A stretch of 64,000 nucleotides of DNA. Origin: Myxococcales bacterium (GTDB taxonomy: Bacteria; Myxococcota_A; Polyangia; Haliangiales; Haliangiaceae). Within the stretch, counting starts at the first letter, position 1; every line of letters starts with the position of its first letter. The position numbers were made by a program, and so were the translations under genes. Where the stretch lies: NCBI GenBank assembly GCA_016707895.1, contig JADJGV010000034.1:372001-436000 (forward strand), given 5' to 3'. Shown here piece after piece: positions 9,794 to 18,324 of the stretch. Under the pieces are notes generated by a model. It was not told the DNA's origin. It did not search any database and worked only from the letters and a program-made list of their open reading frames with translations.

Positions 9794-10360
9794 CTATCGA
9801 ATCAGCCGAGACAGCGCCTTGAAGTCGTCGGTGCCGGCCTTGCCCAGCAGGTCGAACACCACCGTCTCGGTGTTGGCGATGGTCGCGCCGGTGCGCGCGC
9901 ACAGCTCCAGGCCGTTCTTCCAGTTGCCCTCGCTGCGGCTCGCCACGGCGTCGGCCAGCACGATCACCTCGTGGCCACGGCTGCGCAGCGCGCGCACCGT
10001 CTGGAACACGCAGACGTGGGTCTCCATCCCCGTGATCAACCACGTCGACCGCGGGTGCGGCCCGACCGCTTCGCCCCAGGCCGGCGCGGCGCACGCCGCG
10101 AACTCGACCTTCTCGAAGAAGCACACGCCGCGCACCGCCTCGAGGGCGCCGGCCACCGCGGCGGTGGTCCGGCCCAGGCCCTTGGGGTACTGCTCGCTCA
10201 CCACCACCGGCAGGCCGAACCGCTCGGCGGCGGCGGCCAGCGTGATCAGGTTGCGCTCGACCGCGGCGGCGGCGTCGGGCGCCATCGCGGCGGCGAGCCG
10301 CTCCTGCACGTCGATGATGAGGAGCGCGAGCGTGGACGGATCGAGCGGCGCGGCGAACAT
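9794..10360 (-). CDS. Isochorismatase-family cysteine hydrolase
   Basis: Cytoplasmic hydrolase of the isochorismatase/nicotinamidase fold, about 188 residues. The catalytic triad is visible: Asp17 in LLIIDVQE, Lys84 in FFEKVEF and Cys117 in METHVCV, with the cis-peptide region before the Cys. The natural substrate cannot be read from sequence; family members split isochorismate, nicotinamide, N-carbamoyl compounds or other amides. A longer frame extends 30 codons upstream but is rich in Arg and lacks family similarity, so I use the internal ATG preceded by TGAGGT. It is divergent from a small lipoprotein gene and follows no obvious operon. Confidence 0.85.
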   Translation of the reverse strand: MFAAPLDPSTLALLIIDVQERLAAAMAPDAAAAVERNLITLAAAAERFGLPVVVSEQYPKGLGRTTAAVAGALEAVRGVCFFEKVEFAACAAPAWGEAVGPHPRSTWLITGMETHVCVFQTVRALRSRGHEVIVLADAVASRSEGNWKNGLELCARTGATIANTETVVFDLLGKAGTDDFKALSRLIR

Positions 10361-10458
10361 CGGCCGGGCTACCTCACCACAGTCGCGGCGGCGGTGCCAC
10401 TGCGGTCGCCGATCCTCCGATCCAAGGTCGAGCCTGCGGGGAAGGTCCAAGCGCTCGC

Positions 10459-11106
10459 ATGGGAACTTCGTCAGCGCTCGGATGGTGCGCGCTCGCGCTG
10501 GTCGCGGCCTGTCGCGGCCCGGACGCCCCGCGGGCGCCCGCGCCGCCGGCGCCCTGCGGCGACACCGTCGGGGCGTGGTCGGCGCCGGTCGACGGGCTGC
10601 GCGCGCGGCTGATCACGTCGGGCGCGCGGGCCGATCGCGCGTCGCTGCAGGTGGCGCTCGAGCTCGAGCCGGTGGCCGGGCCGCGCGCGATCCACTGGGC
10701 CGGCATGCTCGAGCTCGGCTACGTCACGTTCGCCCTCGACGACGCGGCCGGCGCGCCGGTGGTCGCGGCCCTGGCGTGGGGCGGCAACGGGCCCAGCGGC
10801 AGCTTCCGCGAGGCGCTGCGCGGCCCGGTCCGCCACCTGGTGGCGTCGAACCTGTTCGTCCCGGTCGACGGCCAGCGGCTGGTGCGCATCGGCGCGTTCG
10901 GCGGCGGCTGGCCGATGGCGACCGACGGGACGTCGCGCCGGCTGCGCGCGCGCCTGACCGGCGCCGCGCCGGCGCCCGACGAGCTGGAGGCGTACGTCGT
11001 CGATCCCGCAGTCGGCAGCCTGGGCGCGCGGGTGGTCGGCGCCGACGCGGCGGCGCCGCCGGCGTGGATCGGCGCGCTCGACGTGCCCGCGGTGTGCGTC
11101 GACTGA
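10459..11106 (+). CDS. Hypothetical lipoprotein
   Basis: A 215-residue protein of unknown function. The N-terminus LGWCALALVAACRG is a lipoprotein signal with the lipobox Cys at residue 18, followed by a Pro/Ala-rich linker. The mature part alternates hydrophobic and polar residues (for example LQVALELEPV, LGYVTFALDD) and looks like a small beta-sandwich. I do not recognise a family. A second small lipoprotein gene follows in the same direction about 90 bases downstream. Confidence 0.6.
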   Translation: MGTSSALGWCALALVAACRGPDAPRAPAPPAPCGDTVGAWSAPVDGLRARLITSGARADRASLQVALELEPVAGPRAIHWAGMLELGYVTFALDDAAGAPVVAALAWGGNGPSGSFREALRGPVRHLVASNLFVPVDGQRLVRIGAFGGGWPMATDGTSRRLRARLTGAAPAPDELEAYVVDPAVGSLGARVVGADAAAPPAWIGALDVPAVCVD

Positions 11107-11195
11107 CGCGCGCCGCTGTGATCGACGCACGCCGCGCGGCGGTCGGGGCGGCCGCCCGCGCGCGCACCTGGTGCCGCGCGCGCATACTGGCCGCC

Positions 11196-11798
11196 ATGCG
11201 CACGGGAGACGTTCGTCGGGCCGCGCTCGCGGCGGTGATCTCGATCGCCGGCTGTGGCGACGAGGCCGCGCCCGCGCTCGACGCGCCGCCGGCGGTGGAC
11301 GCCGCGGTCGACGCCGCCGCGGCGTGCGTCGTCGAGGTCCCCGCGTGCACGCCGGCGCCGACGCCGGCGCCGGCGCTGTGCGAGGCCGCCGTCGAGCTCA
11401 CGCCGGGGGCGCCGCGGGTCGGCCAGGACTCGGCGAATGGCGGGTTCGGCGACTGCGCCGCGTCGGGCAGCGGCGTGGGCGGGCCCAGCAGCTACTACCG
11501 GATCGCCGTGCCGCCGGGGATGATCGCCCGGGTCGAGGCGGTGCCGGCCGACCCCGCGACGCCGGGGCTGGTGCGGGCGTTCGACGAGTGCGCCGCCATC
11601 GCCGCCACCGCGTCGGCGCGCGGCGGTGACCTCACCCGTGGCCGCGCCGCGGTGTGCCTGCCCAACCCCGACGCGGCCCCGCGCGCCTACGTGATCGCCG
11701 TGAGCCAGTACTCCGGCGAGGCCGACTGCCTGCCGCTCGCCTTCGACGTCGCGATCGAGCTGCGGCTGCCCGCCGTGGGCTGCCAGCAGATCGAGTAG
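11196..11798 (+). CDS. Hypothetical Cys-rich lipoprotein
   Basis: A 200-residue protein with signal peptide and lipobox (AAVISIAGCGD), then an Ala/Pro/Asp-rich linker of a type common after lipoboxes in myxobacteria. The mature domain has about eight Cys, including CVVEVPAC and CLPNPD, likely forming disulfides outside the cytoplasm, and a section SSYYRIAVPPGMIARVEA resembling pre-peptidase C-terminal-like beta domains. CATACT ends 7 bases before the ATG with no Shine-Dalgarno, fitting a very short leader. Function unknown. Confidence 0.6.
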   Translation: MRTGDVRRAALAAVISIAGCGDEAAPALDAPPAVDAAVDAAAACVVEVPACTPAPTPAPALCEAAVELTPGAPRVGQDSANGGFGDCAASGSGVGGPSSYYRIAVPPGMIARVEAVPADPATPGLVRAFDECAAIAATASARGGDLTRGRAAVCLPNPDAAPRAYVIAVSQYSGEADCLPLAFDVAIELRLPAVGCQQIE

Positions 11799-11943
11799 CG
11801 CCGGGCGGCGCCGCGCGCTCGGCGCCAATCGCGCTGCGGTCGACCACCGACCCACGCGCCAGGCCGCTCGCGGCGCGGGGAGGCTCGATCCCGGCTTCGC
11901 CGGGAATCGAGGGGGGCTCGGCGACGAGCTTGTAGGTCTTTCG

Positions 11944-12188
11944 GAGGAGAATTCAGTGGCGCAGATCGTGCCGGGGAGGCGGCCAGCTCCGAGCGCGCTG
12001 TGGAGTTGCCGGCGGTGGTGGACAACCGTGCCTGGACGCGCGCCGGCGGGCGCGCATCGTCGGCGTCGCGCGGTTGCCCACACCGCCTTGAAGAACGGCG
12101 CGGCGACGGTGGCGTGGTGCACGCCATGGCGGGGGCGCCGTTCTTCACAACCCACACAGCGCGGATCGCCGGGCCCTGATCACTTCGT
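11944..12188 (+). repeat. Left arm of a large imperfect inverted repeat
   Basis: This 245-base arm pairs with 12313-12586 in opposite orientation. Matching blocks begin with GAGGAGAATTCAGTGGCGC (18 of 19 matched) and end with GATCACTTCGT (perfect). The arm also contains its own 12-bp stem, GAAGAACGGCGC at 12090-12101 with its complement at 12135-12146. The region carries no convincing gene. It sits next to a REP-associated transposase, which suggests a REP/BIME-like unit, though it is much longer than classical REPs. Confidence 0.85.
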
Positions 12189-12312
12189 TTGGTTGGAGAG
12201 AGAGAACGCGAGGGCGGCGAGGGTCGCGGCCCACGCCGCGACGATCGCGAGGCCGACGGGGTGGCCGCGTGGATCGGGCCCGGGCTCAGCGGCCTCTGGT
12301 TCTGGGATCACC
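12189..12312. other. Spacer between the inverted repeat arms
   Basis: A 124-base unpaired centre. On the minus strand it can encode a hydrophobic peptide (PVGLAIVAAWAATLAALAF then a stop at 12180) that would start inside the right arm. Codon use gives no strong support and the frame runs through repeat sequence, so I do not call a gene. Confidence 0.4.
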
Positions 12313-12586
12313 ACGAAGTGATCCGGGATAGCGGCGCGCGCTGTGTGGGTTGTGAAGAACGGCGCCCCGGCGATCGCGGTCGGAGCGCGCTCCTGGCCGC
12401 GCCGTTCTTCAAGGCGGTGTGGGCAACCGCGCGACGGCATCGACGCGGGCTCGCCGGCGCGCGTCCAGGCGCGGTTGTCCATCACCGCCGGCAACTCCAC
12501 AGCGCACTCGGAGCTGGCCGCCTCCCCGGCACGATCGCCGGCCCGCGCGGCGATCGCCGGTCGATTCGCGCCACCGAATTCTCCTC
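12313..12586 (-). repeat. Right arm of a large imperfect inverted repeat
   Basis: A 274-base arm, the inverted copy of 11944-12188. It is longer because of a small insertion near the outer end and a different segment between the internal 12-bp stem halves (12354-12365 and 12399-12410). Differences within matched blocks are scattered substitutions. It ends 5 bases before the -35 box of the transposase promoter. Confidence 0.85.
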
Positions 12587-12591
12587 GGCGC

Positions 12592-12619
12592 TTGACGTCG
12601 GGCTCGTCGGTGTTATATT
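12592..12619 (+). promoter_or_regulatory. Sigma-70 promoter of the REP-associated transposase
   Basis: TTGACG (12592-12597) and TATATT (12614-12619) are spaced by 16 bases. Transcription would start about 12626, giving a leader of only about 6 bases before the ATG at 12632. No Shine-Dalgarno is present. Confidence 0.7.
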
Positions 12620-12631
12620 CGCCTAATCAAG

Positions 12632-13396
12632 ATGGCGGCGAAGCGGGCGCGACAGCTGGGGTTGCCAAGGACCGAGGGGGCGCCACGCCGCGCGAGCAAC
12701 CCGACCGGCCACGGCGGCAAGCGCGCCGGCGCGGGGCGCAAGCGCGCGCTACCCGGCCCGGCGCGCGGCAAGCACCGCGCGCGGCCGTTCCACGATCGCC
12801 GCCTACCGGTGCACGTCGTCCTGCGCGTCACGCGGCAGGTCGGCCGCCTGCGTCGGCCGCAGGCGTACGCGGCGGTGCGGGCCGCGATGATCGCGCTGGT
12901 CGGCCGCGCCGACTTCCGCGTCGTCCACCTGTCGATCCAGCGCCACCACATCCACCTGCTCTGCGAGGCCGACGATCGCCGCGCGCTCGCCAACGGCGTC
13001 CGCGCGCTGTGCGTCTCCGCCGCACGCCGCCTCAACGCGATGGTCACCGAGGCGCCCGGCGTGCCGCGCCGCGGCCGGGTCTTCACCGACCGCTACCACG
13101 CGACGACGCTCGAGAAGCCGCGCCAGGCGCGCCACGCGCTGGCCTACGTGCTCAACAACTGGCGCCGCCACCGCGAGGATCACGCCGGCCTCGGGCAGCG
13201 TCGCGCGCCGCTCGACCGCTACGCCAGCGGCGTCGCCTTCGCCGGCTGGGCCGAGCGAGATGGCGTGCCGTTCGCGTGGCCCAAGGACTTCGAGCCGATG
13301 CCGACGGCGGCGCCGCAGACCTGGCTCATGCAGGGCGGCTGGAAGCGCGGCGGCCCGCCGCCCAGCCTGTGGGAGCGCCCTGGCCCGCTGGCGTGA
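12632..13396 (+). CDS. REP-associated tyrosine transposase (RAYT, Y1_Tnp/TnpA-REP family)
   Basis: A 254-residue HUH-type single-strand nuclease related to IS200/IS605 transposases. Seen: the opening strand LPVHVVLRV (about residues 58-66), the metal-binding H-x-H in HHIHLLCEA (His106 and His108), GRVFTDRYHATTL and the helix AYVLNNWRRH with the likely catalytic Tyr172. The Lys/Arg-rich N-terminus (residues 1-55) is common in myxobacterial members. RAYTs are single-copy, not self-mobile in the usual sense, and act on flanking REP palindromes (family knowledge). The large inverted repeat immediately upstream is the obvious candidate partner. Transcription appears nearly leaderless. Confidence 0.88.
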   Translation: MAAKRARQLGLPRTEGAPRRASNPTGHGGKRAGAGRKRALPGPARGKHRARPFHDRRLPVHVVLRVTRQVGRLRRPQAYAAVRAAMIALVGRADFRVVHLSIQRHHIHLLCEADDRRALANGVRALCVSAARRLNAMVTEAPGVPRRGRVFTDRYHATTLEKPRQARHALAYVLNNWRRHREDHAGLGQRRAPLDRYASGVAFAGWAERDGVPFAWPKDFEPMPTAAPQTWLMQGGWKRGGPPPSLWERPGPLA

Positions 13397-13523
13397 CCGG
13401 GAGGCGCGCAGGATGCGCGAGGCGGTCCATCGCGCGAGGCCGTTCGCGGCGTCGGCGGTTGCGCGCGCCAGGTCGCCGTGGAGATGTGATGAATGATCAG
13501 GTGGCGACACGCCCCCCAGAAAC

Positions 13524-16325
13524 TCACCCCAGCTGCGCGAGCGCGTCCTCGAGCCGGTGCTTGCGGTGCTGCTCCTCGGCCAGCCGCCCGCGCTGCTCGG
13601 CCACGACCTCCTCGGGCGCGCGCTCGAGGAACTGCGGGTTGGCCAGCTTCTTCTCCAGCGCGGCGATCTCCTTGTCGGCCTTGCCGATGTCCTTGGCGAT
13701 GCGCGCCTGCTCGGCGGCCACGTCGATCAGCCCGGCCAGCGGCATGACGATCTCGGCGATGTCGCGCACCAGCTCCTTGGCGCTGCCCGGCACCGGGCCG
13801 CCGCTCGCCTGCAGGTTCATCGTCACGCGCGCCGAGTTCTCGATCAGCGCGCGGTAGCGATCGACGATCGCGCGGGTGGCGTCGTCGGCGATCCGCACCT
13901 CGACCGGCACGCTCCACGACGGCGGCACGTTGTACGTCGAACGCAGCATGCGCACGCCGACCGCCAGCTCCTGCACCAGCGCCATCTCGCGCTCGGCCTC
14001 GGCGTCGACCAGCGGGTCCTCGCAGCGCGGGTAGACCGTGATCATCAGCGACGCCGGCAGGTGCGCCGGCTTGGGCAGCTTCTGCCAGATCTCCTCGGTG
14101 ACGAACGGGATGATCGGGTGGAGCATGCGCAGCGTGCGCTCGAGCACCAGCGCCAGCACGCCCTGCGCGACCTTGCGCTGCGGCGACGGCGGGCTGCCGT
14201 CGTGGGGCAGGCGCAGGTGGGGCTTGGCCAGCTCGATGTACCAGTCGCACAGCTCGTGCCACACGAACTGGTACAGCGCGTTGGCGGCGTCGCTGAAGCG
14301 GAAGCTCTCGAGCGCGGCCTCGACCTCGGTGGCCACCCGCTGCAGCCGCGACAGGATCCAGCGGTCGGCCAGGGTCAGGCTGAGCTGCTGCTTGCCGGCC
14401 AGCTGGCTCTCGAAGCCGTCGGCGTCGTGGCCGTCGAGGTTCATCAGCGCGAACCGCGACGCGTTCCACAGCTTGTTGATGAAGTTGCGGTAGCCCTCGA
14501 CGCGGTCGACCGACAGCCGGATGTAGCGGCCCGAGGTGTTGAGCGCGGCCAGCGTGAACCGCAGCGCGTCGGCGCCCATCGGCGGCACGCCCTTGGCGAA
14601 GTTCTTGCGGATGTTCTTCTGCGCCGCGTCGCGGTTCTTGGGATCGGGGACGTCGTTCTCGGTGCGCTCGATCAGCTGCTCGATCGTGGCGCCGTGGATC
14701 ACGTCGAGCGGATCGATGACGTTGCCCTTGGTCTTGGACATCTTGTCACCGTTCTCGTCGGTGACGATCGACGTCAGGTAGACGGTGCGGAACGGCACCT
14801 TGCCCATGAAGTGCAGGCCCATCATCATCATCCGGGCCACCCAGAAGAAGATGATGTCGGGGCCGGTGACCAGCACCGAGTTCGGGTAGAAGGTCGTCAG
14901 GTCGCGGCTCTTGTCGGGCCAGCCTAGCGTCGAGAACGGCCACAGCCCCGACGAGAACCAGGTGTCGAGGATGTCGTCGTCCTGGCGCAGGTCGGCGCCG
15001 CCGCAGCCGCCGCAGGTGGTGGCGTCGGTGCGGCTGACGGTGATGTGGGCGCAGGCGCCGCAGTACCAGGCCGGGATGCGATGGCCCCACCACAGCTGGC
15101 GCGAGATGCACCAGTCCTTGATGTTGGTCATCCAGTGCATGTAGGTCTTGGTCCACAGCTCGGGCACGAACTTGGTCTTGCCCGACTCGACCGCGGCGAT
15201 CGCCGGCGCCGCCAGCGGCTCGGTCTTGACGAACCACTGCTCCATCAGCATCGGCTCCACCACCGCGCCCGAGCGCTGCGAGCGGCCGCGCGGCACCGCG
15301 TGGTCCTTGACCAGGCCGAGGAAGCCGGCGGCCTCGAGGTCGGCGACGATCTGCGTGCGGCACTGCTCGACGGTCAGGCCGACGTAGGCGGCCGGCGCCG
15401 GCGCGCACATCTTGCCGTCGGCGTCGATCACCTGGATCGCCGGCAGGCCGCAGCGCTGGCTGCACTCGTAGTCGTTGAAGTCGTGGGCCGGCGTGACCTT
15501 GACCGCGCCCGAGCCGAACGCCGGGTCGACGAAGGTGTCGGCGACGATCGGGATGCGGCGGCCGGTGAGCGGCAGCTCGACCTCCTGGCCGACCAGGTGG
15601 CGGTAGCGCTCGTCGTCGGGGTGGACCGCGACGCCGGTGTCGCCGAGCATCGTCTCGGGGCGGGTGGTGGCGACGACGATCACCGCGTCGGAGCCGACCA
15701 CCGGGTAGCGCAGCTCCCACAGGTGGCCCTTCTCCTCGGCGCGGTCGACCTCGAGGTCGCTGACCACGGTCTGGCTGGCCGGGTCCCAGTTGATCATCCG
15801 CTTGGCGCGGTAGATCAGGCCCTCGTCGTACAGGCGCACGAACGCCTCCCGCACCGCCTTGTTGGACACCTCGTCCATCGTGAAGCGGTCGCGCTCCCAG
15901 TCGAGCGAGAACCCCATCACCTTCTCTTGCTCGACGATGCGGTTGCCCGAGCGCTCCTTCCACACCCAGGCCCGCTCGAGGAACTTGTCGCGGCCGAGGT
16001 CGTGGCGCGACTTCTGCTCGCGGTTCTTGAGGTCCTTCTCGAGCAGCACGTGCACGGCGATCGACGCGTGGTCGGTGCCTGGCATCCACATCGCGTTCCA
16101 CGAGCCCATCCGCCGCCAGCGGATCAGGATGTCCTGGAGCGTCGAGCCGAGCGCGTGGCCCATGTGCAGCGAGCCGGTGACGTTGGGCGGCGGCAGGGTG
16201 ATCGCGAACGGGACCTTGGGGCTGGCGGCGTCGGCGTGGAAGTAGCCGGCGTCGAGCCAGCCCCGCAGGTGGCGGGGCTCCACGTCGGAGGGGTCGTACT
16301 GCTTGGACAGGGCCGCGGTCGTCAT
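13524..16325 (-). CDS. valS: Valine--tRNA ligase
   Basis: Class I aminoacyl-tRNA synthetase charging tRNA-Val, 933 residues, normal length. Seen: the HIGH-type motif in PPPNVTGSLHMGHALGS, the CP1 editing domain with WWGHRIPAWYC, the KMSKS-type motif GDKMSKTKGNV, the anticodon-binding domain and a C-terminal coiled-coil arm rich in Lys, Glu and Arg. A Cys set CGACAHI..CGGCGG in the CP region probably binds zinc. Stand-alone gene, divergent from the methionine-salvage operon. On the minus strand TAGCGT ends 9 bases before the ATG, consistent with a very short leader. Confidence 0.97.
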   Translation of the reverse strand: MTTAALSKQYDPSDVEPRHLRGWLDAGYFHADAASPKVPFAITLPPPNVTGSLHMGHALGSTLQDILIRWRRMGSWNAMWMPGTDHASIAVHVLLEKDLKNREQKSRHDLGRDKFLERAWVWKERSGNRIVEQEKVMGFSLDWERDRFTMDEVSNKAVREAFVRLYDEGLIYRAKRMINWDPASQTVVSDLEVDRAEEKGHLWELRYPVVGSDAVIVVATTRPETMLGDTGVAVHPDDERYRHLVGQEVELPLTGRRIPIVADTFVDPAFGSGAVKVTPAHDFNDYECSQRCGLPAIQVIDADGKMCAPAPAAYVGLTVEQCRTQIVADLEAAGFLGLVKDHAVPRGRSQRSGAVVEPMLMEQWFVKTEPLAAPAIAAVESGKTKFVPELWTKTYMHWMTNIKDWCISRQLWWGHRIPAWYCGACAHITVSRTDATTCGGCGGADLRQDDDILDTWFSSGLWPFSTLGWPDKSRDLTTFYPNSVLVTGPDIIFFWVARMMMMGLHFMGKVPFRTVYLTSIVTDENGDKMSKTKGNVIDPLDVIHGATIEQLIERTENDVPDPKNRDAAQKNIRKNFAKGVPPMGADALRFTLAALNTSGRYIRLSVDRVEGYRNFINKLWNASRFALMNLDGHDADGFESQLAGKQQLSLTLADRWILSRLQRVATEVEAALESFRFSDAANALYQFVWHELCDWYIELAKPHLRLPHDGSPPSPQRKVAQGVLALVLERTLRMLHPIIPFVTEEIWQKLPKPAHLPASLMITVYPRCEDPLVDAEAEREMALVQELAVGVRMLRSTYNVPPSWSVPVEVRIADDATRAIVDRYRALIENSARVTMNLQASGGPVPGSAKELVRDIAEIVMPLAGLIDVAAEQARIAKDIGKADKEIAALEKKLANPQFLERAPEEVVAEQRGRLAEEQHRKHRLEDALAQLG

Positions 16326-16432
16326 GGCGCGGGCACGCTACCACGACGCGGCGCGGCGATCGTCGTCGGAGGTGCCTGACCGAGCGGGGTTCAGGCGGCG
16401 AGGGCCCGGCGGCTGTGATACTCCCGGCGGCG

Positions 16433-17068
16433 ATGAGCGAGCCCGGCGCCGCCCCGGACGATCCCGCCGACGCGCTGATCGCGGTGGTGCGGCGGCTGCA
16501 CGCGCGCGGCCTGGCGCCGGGCACCGGCGGGAACATGAGCGCGGTCGCGCCCGGCGGCGAGCTGGTGATCACCGCCAGCGGCGTCGACAAGGGCCGGCTC
16601 ACCGGCGACGATCTGGTGAGGGTCGACGCCGCCGGCCGGCAGCGGGCCGGGCGCGGCAAGCCGTCGGCCGAGACCGCGCTGCACCTGGCGCTGGTGGCGC
16701 GCGGCGCCGGCGCGGTGCTGCACGTGCACTCGGTGTGGAACACGCTGGCCTCGCTGCGCGCCGCCGACGACGGCGCGCTGACCATCACCGGCCTCGAGAT
16801 GCTCAAGGGCCTGGCCGGCGTCAGCACCCACCACCACCGCGAGGTGGTGCCGGTGCTGGCCAACTCGCAGGACCTGCCGGCGCTGGCCGCGCACCTCGGC
16901 CGCGCGGTCGACGAGCACCGCCACAGCCACGGCGTGCTGGTCGCCGGCCACGGCCTCTACACCTGGGGCCGCGACCTCGCCGAGGCCGAGCGCCACGTCG
17001 AGGTGTTCGAGTTCTTGTTCGAGGTGGTCGAGCGCGCCACCTCCGGAGGCATCCCATGGCCCGCCTGA
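16433..17068 (+). CDS. mtnB: Methylthioribulose-1-phosphate dehydratase
   Basis: Class II aldolase-fold, zinc-dependent dehydratase of the methionine salvage pathway; converts 5-methylthioribulose-1-P to the diketo intermediate. About 211 residues. Seen: the phosphate-binding GTGGNMSAV, ITASGVDKG, the metal-binding HVHSVWNT and the later LVAGHGLYTWG with the third His. First gene of a three-gene operon, overlapping mtnD by 13 bases. Start: ATG, with GATACT ending 10 bases upstream; a GTG 18 bases earlier is less likely. The pathway's kinase, isomerase and phosphorylase genes are not in this window. Confidence 0.93.
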   Translation: MSEPGAAPDDPADALIAVVRRLHARGLAPGTGGNMSAVAPGGELVITASGVDKGRLTGDDLVRVDAAGRQRAGRGKPSAETALHLALVARGAGAVLHVHSVWNTLASLRAADDGALTITGLEMLKGLAGVSTHHHREVVPVLANSQDLPALAAHLGRAVDEHRHSHGVLVAGHGLYTWGRDLAEAERHVEVFEFLFEVVERATSGGIPWPA

Positions 17069-17613
17069 CCTACCGCGACGACGCCCGCGAGCTCACCGAC
17101 CCCGGCGCTGTCGCCGCTGCGCTGGCGGCGATCGGCGTCCAGTACGAGCGGTGGGCCGCCGACCGGCCGCTGGCCGAGGACGCGCCGGCGGCCGAGGTGC
17201 TGGCCGCGTACGCGCCGGCGATCGAGCGGCTCAAGGCCCAGGGCGGCTACGTCACCGCCGACGTCGTCGATCTGCACCCGACCACCGCCAACCTCGACGC
17301 GATGCTGGCGCGGTTCTGCCGCGAGCACTGGCACGACGAGGACGAGGTGCGGTTCATCGTCGCCGGCCGCGGGCTGTTCCACCTGCACCCGGCGGGCGGG
17401 CCGGTGGTCGCGGTCGAGGTGGTGGCCGGCGATCTGCTGCGGGTGCCGCGCGGCACCCACCACTGGTTCGACTTGTGCGGCGAGCGCCGCATCCGCGCCA
17501 TCCGGCTGTTCCAGGACCCGGCCGGCTGGACCCCGCACTACACCGACAGCGGCGTCGACGCGCGCTACCAGCCGCTGTGCCTGGGGCTGGCCGACGTGGC
17601 GTCGATGCCATGA
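17056..17613 (+). CDS. mtnD: Acireductone dioxygenase
   Basis: Cupin metalloenzyme that opens acireductone with O2; the iron form makes the methionine precursor keto acid and formate, the nickel form gives an off-pathway product. 185 residues, typical. Metal ligands are visible as H-x-H-xxx-E in EHWHDEDEVRF and the distal His in PRGTHHWFDL. GGAGG lies 7 bases before the ATG. It overlaps mtnB by 13 bases and shares an ATGA with mtnC, so the three genes are translationally coupled. Confidence 0.95.
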   Translation: MARLTYRDDARELTDPGAVAAALAAIGVQYERWAADRPLAEDAPAAEVLAAYAPAIERLKAQGGYVTADVVDLHPTTANLDAMLARFCREHWHDEDEVRFIVAGRGLFHLHPAGGPVVAVEVVAGDLLRVPRGTHHWFDLCGERRIRAIRLFQDPAGWTPHYTDSGVDARYQPLCLGLADVASMP

Positions 17614-18320
17614 CCGTCGCGCTGGCCGTCGCCGCGGTGGTGCTCGACGTCGAGGGCACGACCGCGCCGATCGCGTTCGTCCACGACGTGCTGTTCCCGT
17701 ACGCGGCGGCGCGGCTCGACGAGTTCGTCGCGGCGCGCGGCGCCGAGCCCGCGGTGGCGGCGGCGCTGGCGACGCTGGCCGCCGAGCGGGCCGCCGATCG
17801 CGAGGTGGCGGCGCCCGATCTGATCGCCTACGCGCGGGCGCTGATGGCGCGCGATCGCAAGTCGACCGGGCTCAAGGCGCTGCAGGGCCTGATCTGGCAC
17901 GACGGCTACCTGGCCGGCGCGCTGCGCGGCGAGCTGTACGCCGACGTCGGGCCGGCGTTCGTGGCGTGGCGCGCCGCCGGCGTGACGATCGCCAGCTACT
18001 CGTCGGGCTCGATCGCGGCGCAGCGGCTGATCTACGCGCACTCGGATCGCGGCGACCTGACCGCGCACCTGGCGGCGTACTTCGACACCACCACCGGCCC
18101 CAAGCAAGCGCCGGCCAGCTACGCGGCGATCGCCACCGCGCTGGCGCTGCCGCCGGCGCGGATCGCGTTCGTGTCCGACGTGGTGGCCGAGCTCGCCGCC
18201 GCGGCGGCGGCCGGGATGCACGCGGTGCTGTCGGTGCGGCCGGGCAACGCGCCGGTCGCGCCCGGGCACGGCTACCCGACGATCGGGACGCTCGACGAGC
18301 TGGCGCTGCGCCCGGCGTAG
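17610..18320 (+). CDS. mtnC: Enolase-phosphatase E1 (acireductone synthase)
   Basis: HAD-superfamily bifunctional enolase/phosphatase that turns the diketo phosphate into acireductone. 236 residues. Seen: the catalytic DxEGT motif as VVLDVEGTTAPI, the cap region with IWHDGYLAG, the second motif SYSSGS and the third KQAPASY then FVSDV. Last gene of the mtn operon; its start overlaps the mtnD stop as ATGA. It converges on a permease gene with only 4 bases between stops, so no separate terminator is visible. Confidence 0.94.
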   Translation: MTVALAVAAVVLDVEGTTAPIAFVHDVLFPYAAARLDEFVAARGAEPAVAAALATLAAERAADREVAAPDLIAYARALMARDRKSTGLKALQGLIWHDGYLAGALRGELYADVGPAFVAWRAAGVTIASYSSGSIAAQRLIYAHSDRGDLTAHLAAYFDTTTGPKQAPASYAAIATALALPPARIAFVSDVVAELAAAAAAGMHAVLSVRPGNAPVAPGHGYPTIGTLDELALRPA

Positions 18321-18324
18321 CCGG

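Noticed and set aside
3173..10612. Very long open frames opposite and across the M16 genes (over 1000 codons on both strands)
   Set aside because: They have extreme Arg/Ala/Gly composition, no domains and lie out of phase with G/C third-position bias; the M16 frames explain the region fully.
12180..12500. Minus-strand frame of 106 codons with a hydrophobic C-terminal helix
   Set aside because: More than half runs through the inverted repeat arm; no ribosome site or homologous pattern. Kept only as part of the spacer description.
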